NCBI GenBank assembly: GCA_012031975.1
Contig: JAAUSA010000001.1
Location: 47,548 to 111,547, forward strand
DNA length: 64,000 bases
Direction: 5' to 3'
Origin: Alkalinema sp. RU_4_3
GTDB taxonomy: Bacteria > Cyanobacteriota > Cyanobacteriia > Leptolyngbyales > Leptolyngbyaceae
Numbering within the stretch: the stretch's first letter is position 1; the number at the start of each line of letters is the position of its first letter. The notes under the pieces are model-generated. The model was not told the DNA's origin, ran no database searches, and saw nothing but the letters and a program-made list of their open reading frames with translations. Position numbers and translations under genes: made by a program. This document shows, piece by piece, positions 47,501 to 57,053 of the stretch.

Positions 47501-47894
47501 CGGGGGACTCCTCGGAATTTACTAACTTGAGTTTGATTTGTTTTCGGCCCAGGGATATTTCAAACGCGTCGCCGGGCTTGAGATCCATCTGCTTAGTATA
47601 GGCGGAGCCAATTAGCAGGTTACCATTGGCCTGGACCGTGACGCGATAGCCCGCATTGCGCCCACCCCGGCTGCCCGCTTCGGTTTTGCCATCGAGTTCG
47701 AGGCCTGTGGCCGCGAGTAAAGCTTTTTGAAACTTCACCATATTCACCCGCTCCAGGCCTTTTTCGTTGAGCGTGGTGTAGCCGCAGGCACGGGCCTTGT
47801 CCTCTTTCCTAAGATGATCGAGTTCCTTGACCTTCTTAATCAGCGCCTCACCCACTAAAGGCATAGAGGGCAGTTCTTTTTTCTTGCGACTCAT
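47490..47894 (-). CDS. cyAbrB family transcriptional regulator
   Basis: The start is the ATG at 47894 (134 aa, the usual size). A basic N-terminus (MSRKKKELPSMPLVGEAL) and the segment HLRKEDKARACGYTTLNEKG, then LERVNMVKFQKALLAATG, are the conserved N-terminal block. The C-terminal AbrB-like DNA-binding domain reads YRVTVQANGNLLIGSAYTKQ, then MDLKPGDAFEISLGRKQI. This family is cyanobacterial and regulates carbon, nitrogen and stress genes. The 28-base gap to the divergent exporter gene must contain both start signals. Confidence 0.92.
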   Translation of the reverse strand: MSRKKKELPSMPLVGEALIKKVKELDHLRKEDKARACGYTTLNEKGLERVNMVKFQKALLAATGLELDGKTEAGSRGGRNAGYRVTVQANGNLLIGSAYTKQMDLKPGDAFEISLGRKQIKLKLVNSEESPDES

Positions 47895-47921
47895 AAACCA
47901 TTGCTGATAGGATCGGCCACT

Positions 47922-49545
47922 ATGCAATTGATTCTATTCCTCCTCAAGTCCTCTTGGCAAATGCTGGCGCTAGCCAGTCTAACGGGCTTCTTTAGCGGTA
48001 TCTCCAGCGCTGGCATCATCGCCCTGATGAACCATATTCTCCACAATTGGGGCCAGCCTCAACCGATTAGCTGGATGCTGGGGTTTATATTCCTGGCGTT
48101 GTTTTCGCTGCTTTGTGGAGTGCTGTCCCAACTGGTGCTGATTCGCTTGGCCCAGGGCAGTATTTTTCAGTTGCGCCTGCAGTTGGGGCGGCGCATTTTA
48201 GGGGCGGAGTTGGCCCAGTTGGAGCGGCTGGGCAGTGGGGCCTTGATGGCGGCCCTGACGGAGGATGTACAGTCTATTGCCAATGCATTCTGGCTAATTC
48301 CCTTCCTCTGTATTGACCTGGCCATGGTGATCGGCGGCCTCGGCTATATTCTCTGGCTGTCCTGGCAGATGCTGCTGCTGGTTTGTCTGATCATCTTTAG
48401 TTTTCTCGGCATCTACAAGAAGATTCTGGTCCGGGCCAAGCGCGAACTCAATCAGTCCCGCCAGGAAAAGGATCGCCTCTTCGAGCATTTCAAGGCCGTC
48501 ACCGATGGGGCCAAGGAGCTGAAACTGGGTTCGATCGCCGCCAGTCCTTCTTCGACGATGACCTCCAGGTGACGGCGGCCAGCACGCGCGATTCCCAGGT
48601 GCGGGGCCTGAGCTGGTTCAGCCTGATCGACAACTTCGGCAAGTTTGCCTTCTTCCTCACCTTCGGCCTGGTGCTGTTCGTCTCGCCTCGGGTGTTGACC
48701 ATGGATTCGGGCACCCTATCCGGCTACCTCATCACCTTCACCTACCTGAGCAAACCCCTAGAAGCCTGATCGCCCGTCTCCCCGTCCTCAGCCAAGCCAG
48801 CGTCGCCCTCGAAAAGATCGATTCCCTCAACCTCTCCCTCCAAGACCAACAGGAAGCTAGTTCCAAACGCCCCGAGGCGATGATCGCCCAATGGCATCGT
48901 CTGCACCTGCAAAACATCTACCACACCTACCCCGGCGACCAAGAGGACCAGCGCTTCTCCCTTGGCGCCTTGGACCTGAGCTTCAGCCCCGGCGAACTGA
49001 TCTTCATCATCGGCGGCAACGGCAGCGGCAAATCTACCCTAGCGAAACTCCTCACAGGCCTCTACATCCCCGAAACAGGCCAGATCGAGTTCGCAGGCCA
49101 GACCATCACCGACACCAACCGCGAATGGTACCGCCAGCATTTCTCCGTGGTCTTCTCCGACTTCTTCCTGTTCGATCGCCTCCTTGGCGTCACCCAGGAT
49201 CGCCTGGAAACCACCGCCCAAGCCTTCCTCGCAAAACTCAAGCTGACCCACAAGGTGACCATCGAAGGCGATCGCCTCTCCACCACCGCCCTCTCCCAGG
49301 GCCAGCGCAAACGCTTAGCCCTGCTCTATGCCTGGCTCGAAGATCGACCCATCTACCTGTTTGACGAATGGGCCGCCGACCAGGACCCGATCTTCCGAGA
49401 AATCTTCTACACCGAATTTCTGCCCGAACTCAAGGCCCAGGGCAAAACGGTGTTTGTAATCAGCCATGACGACCACTACTTCTCGGTGGCCGATCGCGTG
49501 ATCAAGTTAGAGTACGGCGCGATCGAATACGACAAACGTCGCTAG
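47922..49545 (+). CDS. SyrD/PvdE-type cyclic peptide ABC exporter (fused permease-ATPase); frame broken twice
   Basis: The chain starts at ATG 47922. The N-terminal half has about six membrane segments (LILFLLKSSWQMLALASLTG onward). The frame changes at about 48530 (one T needed, giving LGFDRRQSFFDDDLQVTAAS) and again at about 48766 (one C needed, giving LEALIARLPVLSQASVALEK). The full protein is about 541 aa. The ATPase half has GGNGSGKSTLAKLLTGLYIP, the signature ALSQGQRKRLALL and a Walker B region IYLFDEWAADQDPIFREIFY, whose FDEWAADQDP is typical of the SyrD/PvdE/YojI group. It should export a small or cyclic peptide. No peptide synthesis genes are visible nearby. Confidence 0.88.
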
Positions 49546-50063
49546 GCCCGTTTGCCCTGGGGTTTCTTCTGGGCTGACGACACCGTCGGCAGCTCATCAA
49601 AGGTGGGGGTGCGCTGGATGCGATCGATCTCCTGCTTGAAATGCCGCAGCTCCTCATTGAGATCGCGAATCCGACCCGACAGGACGCCAATCAGCTTGAA
49701 GGCAATCTCTGGAGTCTCCTGAATGGCTTCGTAGAGCTGCTGCTGGGTGAGTTCCAGGCAGCTACAGGCTTCAATGGGTGTGGCCGTGGCCGATCGCGGT
49801 TCCCGGTCAAACAGGGACATCTCGCCAAAAAAGTCGCCTCGCCCGAACTGAATTAACTCCTGGGACCCGGCGTGAATCCGCACCCGCCCCTGGGCCACAA
49901 TAAACATCGAATTGCCATCTTCCCCCTGCTGGATGATCGCCTGCTTCGGGGTATACTGCTTTTCCTCCATCACCGCCGACAGGCGAATCAGGAAGTCATC
50001 TCTCAGTTCGCGGAAAATAGAAACCCCGCGAATCAATAGCAATCGCTCGAAATTATTTAACAT
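49542..50063 (-). CDS. Cyclic-nucleotide-binding domain protein
   Basis: The protein has 173 aa. A single cNMP-binding domain occupies about residues 10-135, with the phosphate-binding cassette GDFFGEMSLFDREPRSATAT (E and R present, so ligand binding is possible). The C-terminal 40 residues form a coiled helix (IGVLSGRIRDLNEELRHFKQ) and a polar tail. There is no DNA-binding domain, so it is a sensor or adaptor, not a Crp-type regulator. It lies 121 bases downstream of the transporter-HEAT gene on the same strand. Its 3' end overlaps the exporter gene by four bases. Confidence 0.9.
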   Translation of the reverse strand: MLNNFERLLLIRGVSIFRELRDDFLIRLSAVMEEKQYTPKQAIIQQGEDGNSMFIVAQGRVRIHAGSQELIQFGRGDFFGEMSLFDREPRSATATPIEACSCLELTQQQLYEAIQETPEIAFKLIGVLSGRIRDLNEELRHFKQEIDRIQRTPTFDELPTVSSAQKKPQGKRA

Positions 50064-50184
50064 GCGATCGCGTCGCCGCTACGTTGATTAAGTCCTACAG
50101 AAGAAGTGTAGACGATTTTTCTCGGTCGGTCGGTTGATTTCAGCGATTGCCCCGGTCCATCTCAGTGAAATGACGCAGGCCTCC

Positions 50185-53100
50185 CTAGCCCTGGGGCAGG
50201 AAGTTAAACACCGCCGTCGGGATATCCTCCCCATCGGGCTCCGGAAAGGGAATCATTCCCTTGCGGTTTTTGTTCTGGCTGGCCATCCATTTGCTGACCT
50301 GCTGACGCACCAGGGGATCTTGGTCCTGGCTAAAGCGGGGAATGATCCGCCAGAAGTCCTCGTCGTTGATCCGCTTCAATTCATGGAGCTGCTTGAGATA
50401 GAGGAGCGCCGCCTCCCGCACAAAGCCCTTGGTGGCCCGCAGGGAACTGGTGACGGCCCCGCGCGAGATGTCCCATTTGCCTTCGCGGGCCAGGTGGAAA
50501 CAGGCGGCCACGACCCAGTCGGACATAAAGTGCCGCAAATCGAGCAGATAGCTGAGGCGATCGGAGGGCGTCAGGGGATCGTAGGCCATGATGCCGTTTA
50601 GGCTTTCGATCTGCTTTTCAAGATCGGCCTGGTGCTGCTTGGCGAGGCGATCGAGTTCCGCATAGATCCGACGGCCTTTATCGACGGCCCCCTTCTTGCG
50701 GGCCTCGACCAGCTCTTCGTAGCAGCGCTTTTGCTCCCGTTCGAGTTCGGGATTGCGATCGAGTAGATTGAGCAACGCCCGCTTGTAGGGAATATCCAAC
50801 TGGGTATCGAGCAGCTCTAAGCCCTGGGCCATGGCGTCGGAGGAGCCAGACTGCAAGCTAAAGGCCGCTGCCTGAATGGTCCTGGGCTCGTACAAAAACT
50901 GCATCAGTAAAAACAATCGCTCACTGCTGTCGGTCTGGACCGAGACCAGGGCGCGGCGCAGCATTTCAGCGGTTTCGTAGGGGATCTTGCCCGTAATCAA
51001 GTCCAGCAGGGCGGCACAGGCCTGGCCAATAATCCGGATTTCCTGATTGATCAGACCTTCAATCCCCTCCCGGCCCAGACGACCGAGGGCCATCTCGATG
51101 CCTTCTTCGCGATCGACCTTGACGATCGCCCGCAGAATATTGCGACGGTCCTCGCCCCACTGGGTATTCAGCCGCTGCACCATCACATCTAAGGTGGTGG
51201 TCGTGCCGACTTGGCCGAGGGTGGTCCAGGCGGTCTGGCGGACGGCATCGGGCTGGTTGAAGTCATCGATCACGCCGCACAGTAGGGGCACGGCCTCATC
51301 CCCGAGATACATCAAGGCGGCCTGGGCAGCGCCGCGCGTTTGGCTATCCCGTAGGGCGTTGACCAGATAGGGGTACATCTTTTCCTGGTGAGTGGCGGCG
51401 ATCACATGGAGGATGGCCCGCCGCACGTCTAAGCTGGAGTCCTTGACCAGGTTAGGAATATACAGCTGCAACGCCTGCAAATATTTCAAATGGCTCAGGG
51501 CCTTGCAGCCCATGGTGCGCTCCGTTTCGGACCCATGGGTCAGCATCAGACGGAGGGTCTTGGTGGCCAGGGCCTTGTCCGTGGTTTTGCCGCATTCGAG
51601 CAGCAGCGAAGCGGCGGTGCCGCGTACCACCGCTGGGATGTTGTCGCCCAGGTAGCGCTTTAGGCCTTCGATGTCGGGCTCACCCGAGCTGGCTTGGGTG
51701 ACATAGCGTAGGCTAGCCGCCGTCACATTGGCATCGCGGGAAAAACTCAGGAGCTGCGCCACCTTGGCCAGGTGTTTGGGGTCCGGAGACACCAGCATGA
51801 TTTCCAGGGCCTTATGCTGCAAGGCTGGCGTAAACTTGCTGAGCATCGGCGTCAGCACATCCCCCACGGTCTTGGGATCGATCTGGCTCAGCAGCTCAAT
51901 GCAGGCCCGCTGGTCCGACTCCGATCGCCGTTGGCTCAGGGTTTCAATCGCCGATCGCTGGAACTCCTTCAGGGCAATCTCCGAGGAGCGAATGTCCATG
52001 CGGCCACTGCCGAGCACCAGGAGCTGGACATAGTCACGCCGCACCAAATAGTTGGCAATCAACCAAACCGCAGCCATGAATAGCATCACCACCGACAGGG
52101 CCAGAATCCAGTTCTCCCCCAAGCGGCCATCCAGTTTGTAATAGATCGCGGCAAATAGGCTCAGACCGATCAGCCCCGTGGCGATCGGCTCCGCCGTACC
52201 TCGCACCGACGACTGAATCTCACTGCGCACACTGTCCGGAATCGGCTGGAACAGCACCGGGCCAATGCTGGCCAGGAGGGTGAAATGGATCAGCTCGTAG
52301 AGAAACTTGAACAGAATAATCGTCACAAACTGAATCTGCCCGATCCCTTCAATCCTTGGAATCAATGGTGGATCATGGCGATGCCTGAATCGGGCACCAG
52401 GGGTGTAACGATCGAGATTCCCCCAAAGACCAGCACTAGCACAGGCAAAATCGCCGCTGTCCGAAAGATGCCGATCCACTCGATCAACCGACTGGCCGCC
52501 CCCCACTGCATGGCCAATTCAAAAAAGCCCAACACCCCTTGGAATACGCCGATGAAGGCGGCGATCGTCTTGCCCTGGTTGACCCCAGCGGGCTGGCCGG
52601 AAAGAGCGCAAAGCTGGAGGTTTCTAACTGGGTCTTAAACTGGAAATCCACCAGTAGGAAGATCGCTTCCGCCAGGATAAAGAAGACAAATAGATACCAG
52701 CGATAGCGCTTCAGCTCCCCGCGCATCCGCTTGACCGTGGCGTCCTTTTTGGTGTCACTGCGGCGGCGGCCCGAGGGGAAGTAGCGACCATAGGTGCGCC
52801 CCACATAGAACAGCAATAAGGCCCCGCCCCCCATCATGGCAAAGGAGGACAGAATAACGATCGACAGCCCCGTCTGCTCTGGCAGGCTATTCAAGACCAA
52901 GGGCAGGGCAAACCCGCTCAACACATCGGCCAGCAACACGCCGCTGCTAATCAGGGGTAGTCCGCTTGATTTCGCGAATGTTGAAGAGCTGGTTGGAGGC
53001 GATCGAAGCATTCAGATCATTGAGTACGTAAATGGCCTGGAGCCATAGGCTCATCATGAAGACGCAGGTCTTAGCAGCGGTCATGCCCAGGAACATGTAG

Positions 53101-53456
53101 GTGCTCTGGACCTCCAGACCTTGGAGGAGCAGGGGCAGGGGGGCGGCCATCACCACGGCGATCACCACGATCACCCAGCGCAGGGGAATAATCGACTGTA
53201 GGGCCGTATAGCCCACCCCCAAAATGATGCTGATCACGGTACTGGCGATATAGATCAGCGGCAGCGATCCGGATCCAAAATATTCCAAAAACAACCCATT
53301 GGTACTGGCTTCAAACCACAACACCCCGATCGAGGTCATCACATAGAACAAAAACATCACAAGGGTTCGGCCCACTTCCCCCGGAAGGATGTTGAGCCAG
53401 CGTAGGACTTTCCGCCGTTTGTTGTCCCCTGCAAATTGTTGTACGCCGAATGCCAT
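50185..53456 (-). CDS. Large membrane protein: Npt/MFS-like transporter domain plus HEAT repeats; frame broken at three places
   Basis: The chain of about 1090 aa starts at the ATG at 53456 (MAFGVQQFAGDNKRRKVLRW). About twelve membrane segments fill the first 450 residues, in the style of ATP/ADP-translocase-like or MFS proteins (ILPGEVGRTLVMFLFYVMTS; NQLFNIREIKR). The rest is a series of HEAT-like helical repeats (LLECGKTTDKALATKTLRLM; VRRAILHVIAATHQEKMYPY) with a coiled stretch near the C-terminus (KRCYEELVEARKKGAVDKG). Frames change near 52965, 52600 and 52375, each with sensible sequence resuming. The cNMP-binding gene follows, and together they suggest a regulated transporter. The substrate is unknown. 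Confidence 0.8.
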
Positions 53457-53607
53457 CTCACCCCTGCCCTGCACTGAACCTATGAAGATTACCCGATCGG
53501 TCAGAAGTTCGCCCTATTCTTAGATGAATCTTGACCGTATTCAATGCCCCTAGAGATTATTATGCCCATTTCGTGAAGACTACCTAGCATGAAAATCACA
53601 TAGCAAA

Positions 53608-53637
53608 GGGGCGCTGATCGACTTCGACCAACGCCCC
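53608..53637 (-). terminator. Terminator after infC
   Basis: On the minus strand GGGGCGTTGGTCGA pairs with TCGATCAGCGCCCC through two G-U pairs, followed by TTTG. It lies 20 bases after the infC stop. Confidence 0.7.
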
Positions 53638-53656
53638 AACGCTCAGACTCAAACCT

Positions 53657-54193
53657 CTACTTCCTCGGCGCCATCAACATCATCATGTTGCGGCCCTCTT
53701 TCTTCGGCGCCTGCTGCACCTCAGCAATCTCCGTCAAATCGTTGGCCATGCGCTTAAGCAGGGCTTCAGCCAGATCGCTGTGCTGAATTTCCCGCCCTCG
53801 AAACATGATCGTGGCTTTGACCTTGTCGCCTGCCTTGATAAACCGTTCAGCCTGACTGATGCGCACGTTGTAGTCATGCTCCTCAATCTTGTAGCGCATC
53901 TTGACTTCCTTAACGTCAACGGTGTGCTGCTTTTTCTTGGCTTCCTTGGCTTTTTTCTCTTGCTCGAACTTGTGCTTGCCGTAGTCAATGATTTTACAGA
54001 CGGGCGGGTCCGCCTTGTCACTCATCAATACTAGGTCAAGCTCTTTTTCCTCCGCCATCTGAAGGGCTTCACGGGAGGAGAAGATACCCAACTGGGAGCC
54101 ATCACTGTCAAGCAGTCGCACTTTGGGGAAGCGGATACGCTCGTTGATGATCGGTATATCGCGATTAGGTGGTTTTTTGTCCGACACAGGCAC
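53657..54193 (-). CDS. infC: Translation initiation factor IF-3
   Basis: The protein has 178 aa. The start chosen is GTG at 54193 (reading [20 protein letters not shown]), because the family begins just before INERIRFPK; a further 31 upstream codons are unlike IF-3. The N-domain ([40 protein letters not shown]) and linker are followed by the C-domain ([35 protein letters not shown]). It binds the 30S subunit and proofreads start codons. A rare start codon is typical for infC, through its own autoregulation. It is divergent from the hydrolase gene. Confidence 0.97.
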   Translation of the reverse strand: MPVSDKKPPNRDIPIINERIRFPKVRLLDSDGSQLGIFSSREALQMAEEKELDLVLMSDKADPPVCKIIDYGKHKFEQEKKAKEAKKKQHTVDVKEVKMRYKIEEHDYNVRISQAERFIKAGDKVKATIMFRGREIQHSDLAEALLKRMANDLTEIAEVQQAPKKEGRNMMMLMAPRK

Positions 54194-54374
54194 CGTATTG
54201 TTAAGGGGATAATTGTGCAGTTGACAACATTGAAGTCGAGCGCCAGGGATGGATCGACCTTCTATTGCCAATGCCATTGTACTCAACCAAACCCGTTCTC
54301 TGTCCAGGAGTTTTACAGATCTTTTCAGATTGTCTCGCTATGATCATGGGTAAAGCGACTTCCAGGACGGGGCT

Positions 54375-55297
54375 ATGGAGAATTGGCGGCACAATGTAGG
54401 CCATGGGCGAGATTGGCGGTGGCGGGGCTGGCGCACCCATTATAGTTATCAGCGGGCTGTGGATCCAACGGGAAGTCCGCTGTTGTTGCTCCATGGGTTT
54501 GGGGGCTCCGTGGGCCATTGGCGCAACAATATTCCGTTTTTGGCGGGGCACCATTCGGTCTATGCCCTGGATTTATTGGGGTTTGGTCAGTCCCAGAAGG
54601 TGATGACGGACTATGGTGTGGGGTTGTGGCTGGAGCAGGTCTATGACTTTTGGAAGACCTTTATTCAAAGGCCTGTGATTTTGGTGGGGCATTCGATCGG
54701 CTCCATGGTTGCCCTGGCCCTCGCCACTAAGTACCCGCAGATGGTCCAGGGTCTGGTGATGTTTACATTGCCCGATGCTTCGGTGCTGGGGCCAGCGTGG
54801 CTCCGATCGCGACCCCTCCAGCAAATGACGAATCTGCCCCTGGGCGTGATTAAACGTCTAATTACTTTTCCACCGCTGTTTTTGCCCTGTTTCGCACGAT
54901 TCGTAAGCCCACTGTGCTGAAGGGCTGGGCTAAGGGGGCCTACGGTCAGCCGAGTGCGGTGAATGATGATTTGGTGGATGTGTTTTCCTCGCCCGCCTAC
55001 GATCGCGGCGCAGGCCGTGCCCTGATGGCGATGATCAATGCAAAGTCCGGGGGCGATGACTACAGCGCCCGCCGGGTTCTGTCCCAAATCCAGGTGCCGA
55101 TGCTGCTGCTCTGGGGCAAGCAGGACAAGGCAGTGCCGTTTTCCCTGGCGCGGAAGTTCTTGGCCTATAGCGATCGGTTGACGTTGATCGAACTTGATGA
55201 CATTGGCCATTGCGCCCATGACGAATGCCCGGAGGTCAGCAATCAGGCGATTCTGGACTGGATTAATTCCTGGGACGGCGCGACGGTTGCTGTTTGA
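54375..55297 (+). CDS. Alpha/beta hydrolase; frame broken at C3
   Basis: The chain starts at ATG 54375 (MENWRHNVGHGRDWRWRGWR), has about 307 aa and is read in two frames. One more C at 54885-54887 turns LPCFARF into LPLFRTIRKPTVLKGWAKGA and joins them. Motifs are LLLLHGFGGSVGHWRNN (oxyanion region), DLLGFGQSQ, the nucleophile elbow VGHSIGSMVALALATKYP, the acid in LLLWGKQDKAVPF and the histidine in DDIGHCAHDECP. All three catalytic residues are present. It is a soluble esterase, lipase or haloperoxidase-like enzyme. The substrate is unknown. Confidence 0.9.
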
Positions 55298-55599
55298 TAG
55301 CGTTTTAGGCTGCTGGGATCATGGCTGGGTTTTGTCAAACCTAGCTCGCCTAGCATCTCGGCGATCGATCCAGATTCCCCCATCCAGCTCAGGCAGGCCT
55401 GGCGTTCGGCGGCCAGGTCCCAGCCCAGCAGTAGAATATGGGCAATGGTTGGGTCCGTGGTTTCGGTCTGGGTGAAGTCCAGCATGACGCCGCTGTGGGG
55501 CTGAATCCACTGTTCTAAGTTCCGTTGGAGTTCGGGGAGATGGCTGCCTTCGATGAGGCGCGGCATGCGGAGGATTTTCAGTTCAAGGGTGTCGCGCAT
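55243..55599 (-). CDS. STAS-like protein, anti-sigma-factor-antagonist fold
   Basis: The start is the ATG at 55599 (118 aa); the longer frame adds 24 residues of doubtful value. The sequence LELKILRMPRLIEGSHLPEL, with VMLDFTQTETTDPTIAHILL, has the strand-helix pattern of a STAS domain, with T-T-D where a phosphorylatable serine/threonine would be. It overlaps the convergent hydrolase gene by 55 bases at its 3' end. It may act as a switch partner of a serine kinase or phosphatase. This assignment rests on pattern only. Confidence 0.55.
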   Translation of the reverse strand: MRDTLELKILRMPRLIEGSHLPELQRNLEQWIQPHSGVMLDFTQTETTDPTIAHILLLGWDLAAERQACLSWMGESGSIAEMLGELGLTKPSHDPSSLKRYQTATVAPSQELIQSRIA

Positions 55600-55745
55600 G
55601 GGTGAAGTCGCCTGAGTAGATAAGACAGTCCCTTCAGGGTGCCTTGACGAGCCCCCTTCTGCCCTCAGCAAAATTCAGGCATTCTCCCCTTGAATAATCC
55701 CCAAACCCCATGCGACGATCGTAGAACCACGGACCCCCAACCCCC

Positions 55746-56306
55746 ATGATTGATTCTCCCCCGCCCCAGGCCCTTGCGCCCACCCCCGTCGATCGCTTCA
55801 ATCTATCGCCGCTGATTCGCCTAACCCTGATGGGTCTGTACATTGCCCTCACCCTGCCCCTGCCGTTCCTGGCCCAGGTGACCCAGGCGGCGGTTTCACC
55901 CCAATGGCTGTGGGTGGGATTAATCCTGGGGGCGATCGCCCTCTGGGGAGCCTTGAGTGAGCGGGTTCTAGTCGATGATCAGGGGATTGAGCTGACCTAT
56001 CCCGCCTGGGTGCCGCGCCGGGGTTGGCAGGTCGCCTGGAAAGATATTACGGCGCTCAAACCCCGCAGTACGGGCCAGGGTGGTTTGGTTTACTATTTTC
56101 TCGACAAGCAGGGCCAGGGCTATCTGCTGCCGATGCGGGTGGCGGGCTTTAAGCGGCTGGTCGATCGCGTCCAGCAGGAAACTCAAATCGACACCCAGGA
56201 TGTGCGCCCCTTGGCCCAGCCTTGGATGTATTTTGTCCTGCTGACCTTTACGGCCATGCTGTTATTGATGGATGCTTGGACAATTACGACGGCGATCGGA
56301 GGATAG
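55746..56306 (+). CDS. Membrane protein of unknown function with a PH-like middle domain
   Basis: The protein has 186 aa. Membrane segments lie at about 24-45 (LTLMGLYIALTLPLPFLAQV), 50-68 and at the C-terminus (YFVLLTFTAMLLLMDAWTIT). Between the second and last, a soluble stretch (LVDDQGIELTYPAWVPRRGW, WKDITALKPRS, YLLPMRVAGFKRLVDRVQ) has the beta-strand pattern of small PH-like domains found in cyanobacterial membrane proteins. It is followed after four bases by the ABC ATPase gene and is the only candidate membrane partner for it. Confidence 0.65.
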   Translation: MIDSPPPQALAPTPVDRFNLSPLIRLTLMGLYIALTLPLPFLAQVTQAAVSPQWLWVGLILGAIALWGALSERVLVDDQGIELTYPAWVPRRGWQVAWKDITALKPRSTGQGGLVYYFLDKQGQGYLLPMRVAGFKRLVDRVQQETQIDTQDVRPLAQPWMYFVLLTFTAMLLLMDAWTITTAIGG

Positions 56307-56310
56307 GGGT

Positions 56311-57048
56311 TTGACATTACTAGAACTCAGGGACGTGGGGCTCAACAGTCAGAGTCTGCTCCCCCCCGGTCAGCGCAGTCCCAAGCAGCAGCAGATTTTG
56401 CAATCGATTAACCTGAGCATCGCCCCCGGTGAGCGCATCGGCCTCGTTGGCCCCCCCGGCTCCGGCAAGACTTCCCTGCTGCGGTTGCTCAATGGTTTAA
56501 CCAGTCCCAGTCAAGGGGACCTCCTCTGGAAGGGGGCAAGGGTGAGTGATGCCTCAATGACCGAGCTGCGGCGGGAAATTGTCCTGGTGCCAGCCCTACC
56601 CCAGTTCTTTGGTATGTCAGTCCGAGGCACCTTGGCCTATCCCTTAGGGTTGCGTGGTCTGAGCCCAGAGGTCCAGGCCCAGGCGATCGCCGATCTCGGT
56701 GAAGATATCCCTAAGGCTTGGCTCGATCGCCCCGCCAGCGGCCTATCGAGTGGTGAGCAGCGCTGGGTTTCGCTCATCCGGGGCTGCCTTTGCAATCCCC
56801 AGGTGCTGCTGCTGGATGAACCGATGAACCATGGGGATGCCCAGCAGGGGTTACGGATAGCCAAACGTCTGGCCCGATCGCCCGAGATGGCCGTCGTGAT
56901 TGTCAGTCGGCAGTTGGGCTGGCTGGAGACTGTGGTCGATCGGGTGGTCTGTCTCGATCGGGGTCTGGTGCAGTTCGATGGCCCGAGCCAGGGCTTTGAT
57001 TTTACGCAGTCCTGGGTTGTGCCCGATCAAGACGACGGTTGGGAATAG
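56311..57048 (+). CDS. ABC transporter ATP-binding protein with altered H-loop
   Basis: The start is taken at TTG 56311 (245 aa), eight bases after GGAGGATAGG; an in-frame ATG at 56272 would overlap the upstream gene by 35 bases. Walker A is LVGPPGSGKTSLLRLLNGL, the signature is GLSSGEQRWVSLIRG and Walker B is VLLLDEPMNHGDAQQG. The H-loop histidine is replaced by Arg (AVVIVSRQLGWLE). The size and the compact helical domain recall FetA/YbbL-type ATPases. It is co-transcribed with the membrane protein upstream. The substrate is unknown. Confidence 0.82.
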   Translation: MTLLELRDVGLNSQSLLPPGQRSPKQQQILQSINLSIAPGERIGLVGPPGSGKTSLLRLLNGLTSPSQGDLLWKGARVSDASMTELRREIVLVPALPQFFGMSVRGTLAYPLGLRGLSPEVQAQAIADLGEDIPKAWLDRPASGLSSGEQRWVSLIRGCLCNPQVLLLDEPMNHGDAQQGLRIAKRLARSPEMAVVIVSRQLGWLETVVDRVVCLDRGLVQFDGPSQGFDFTQSWVVPDQDDGWE

Positions 57049-57053
57049 CGGTT

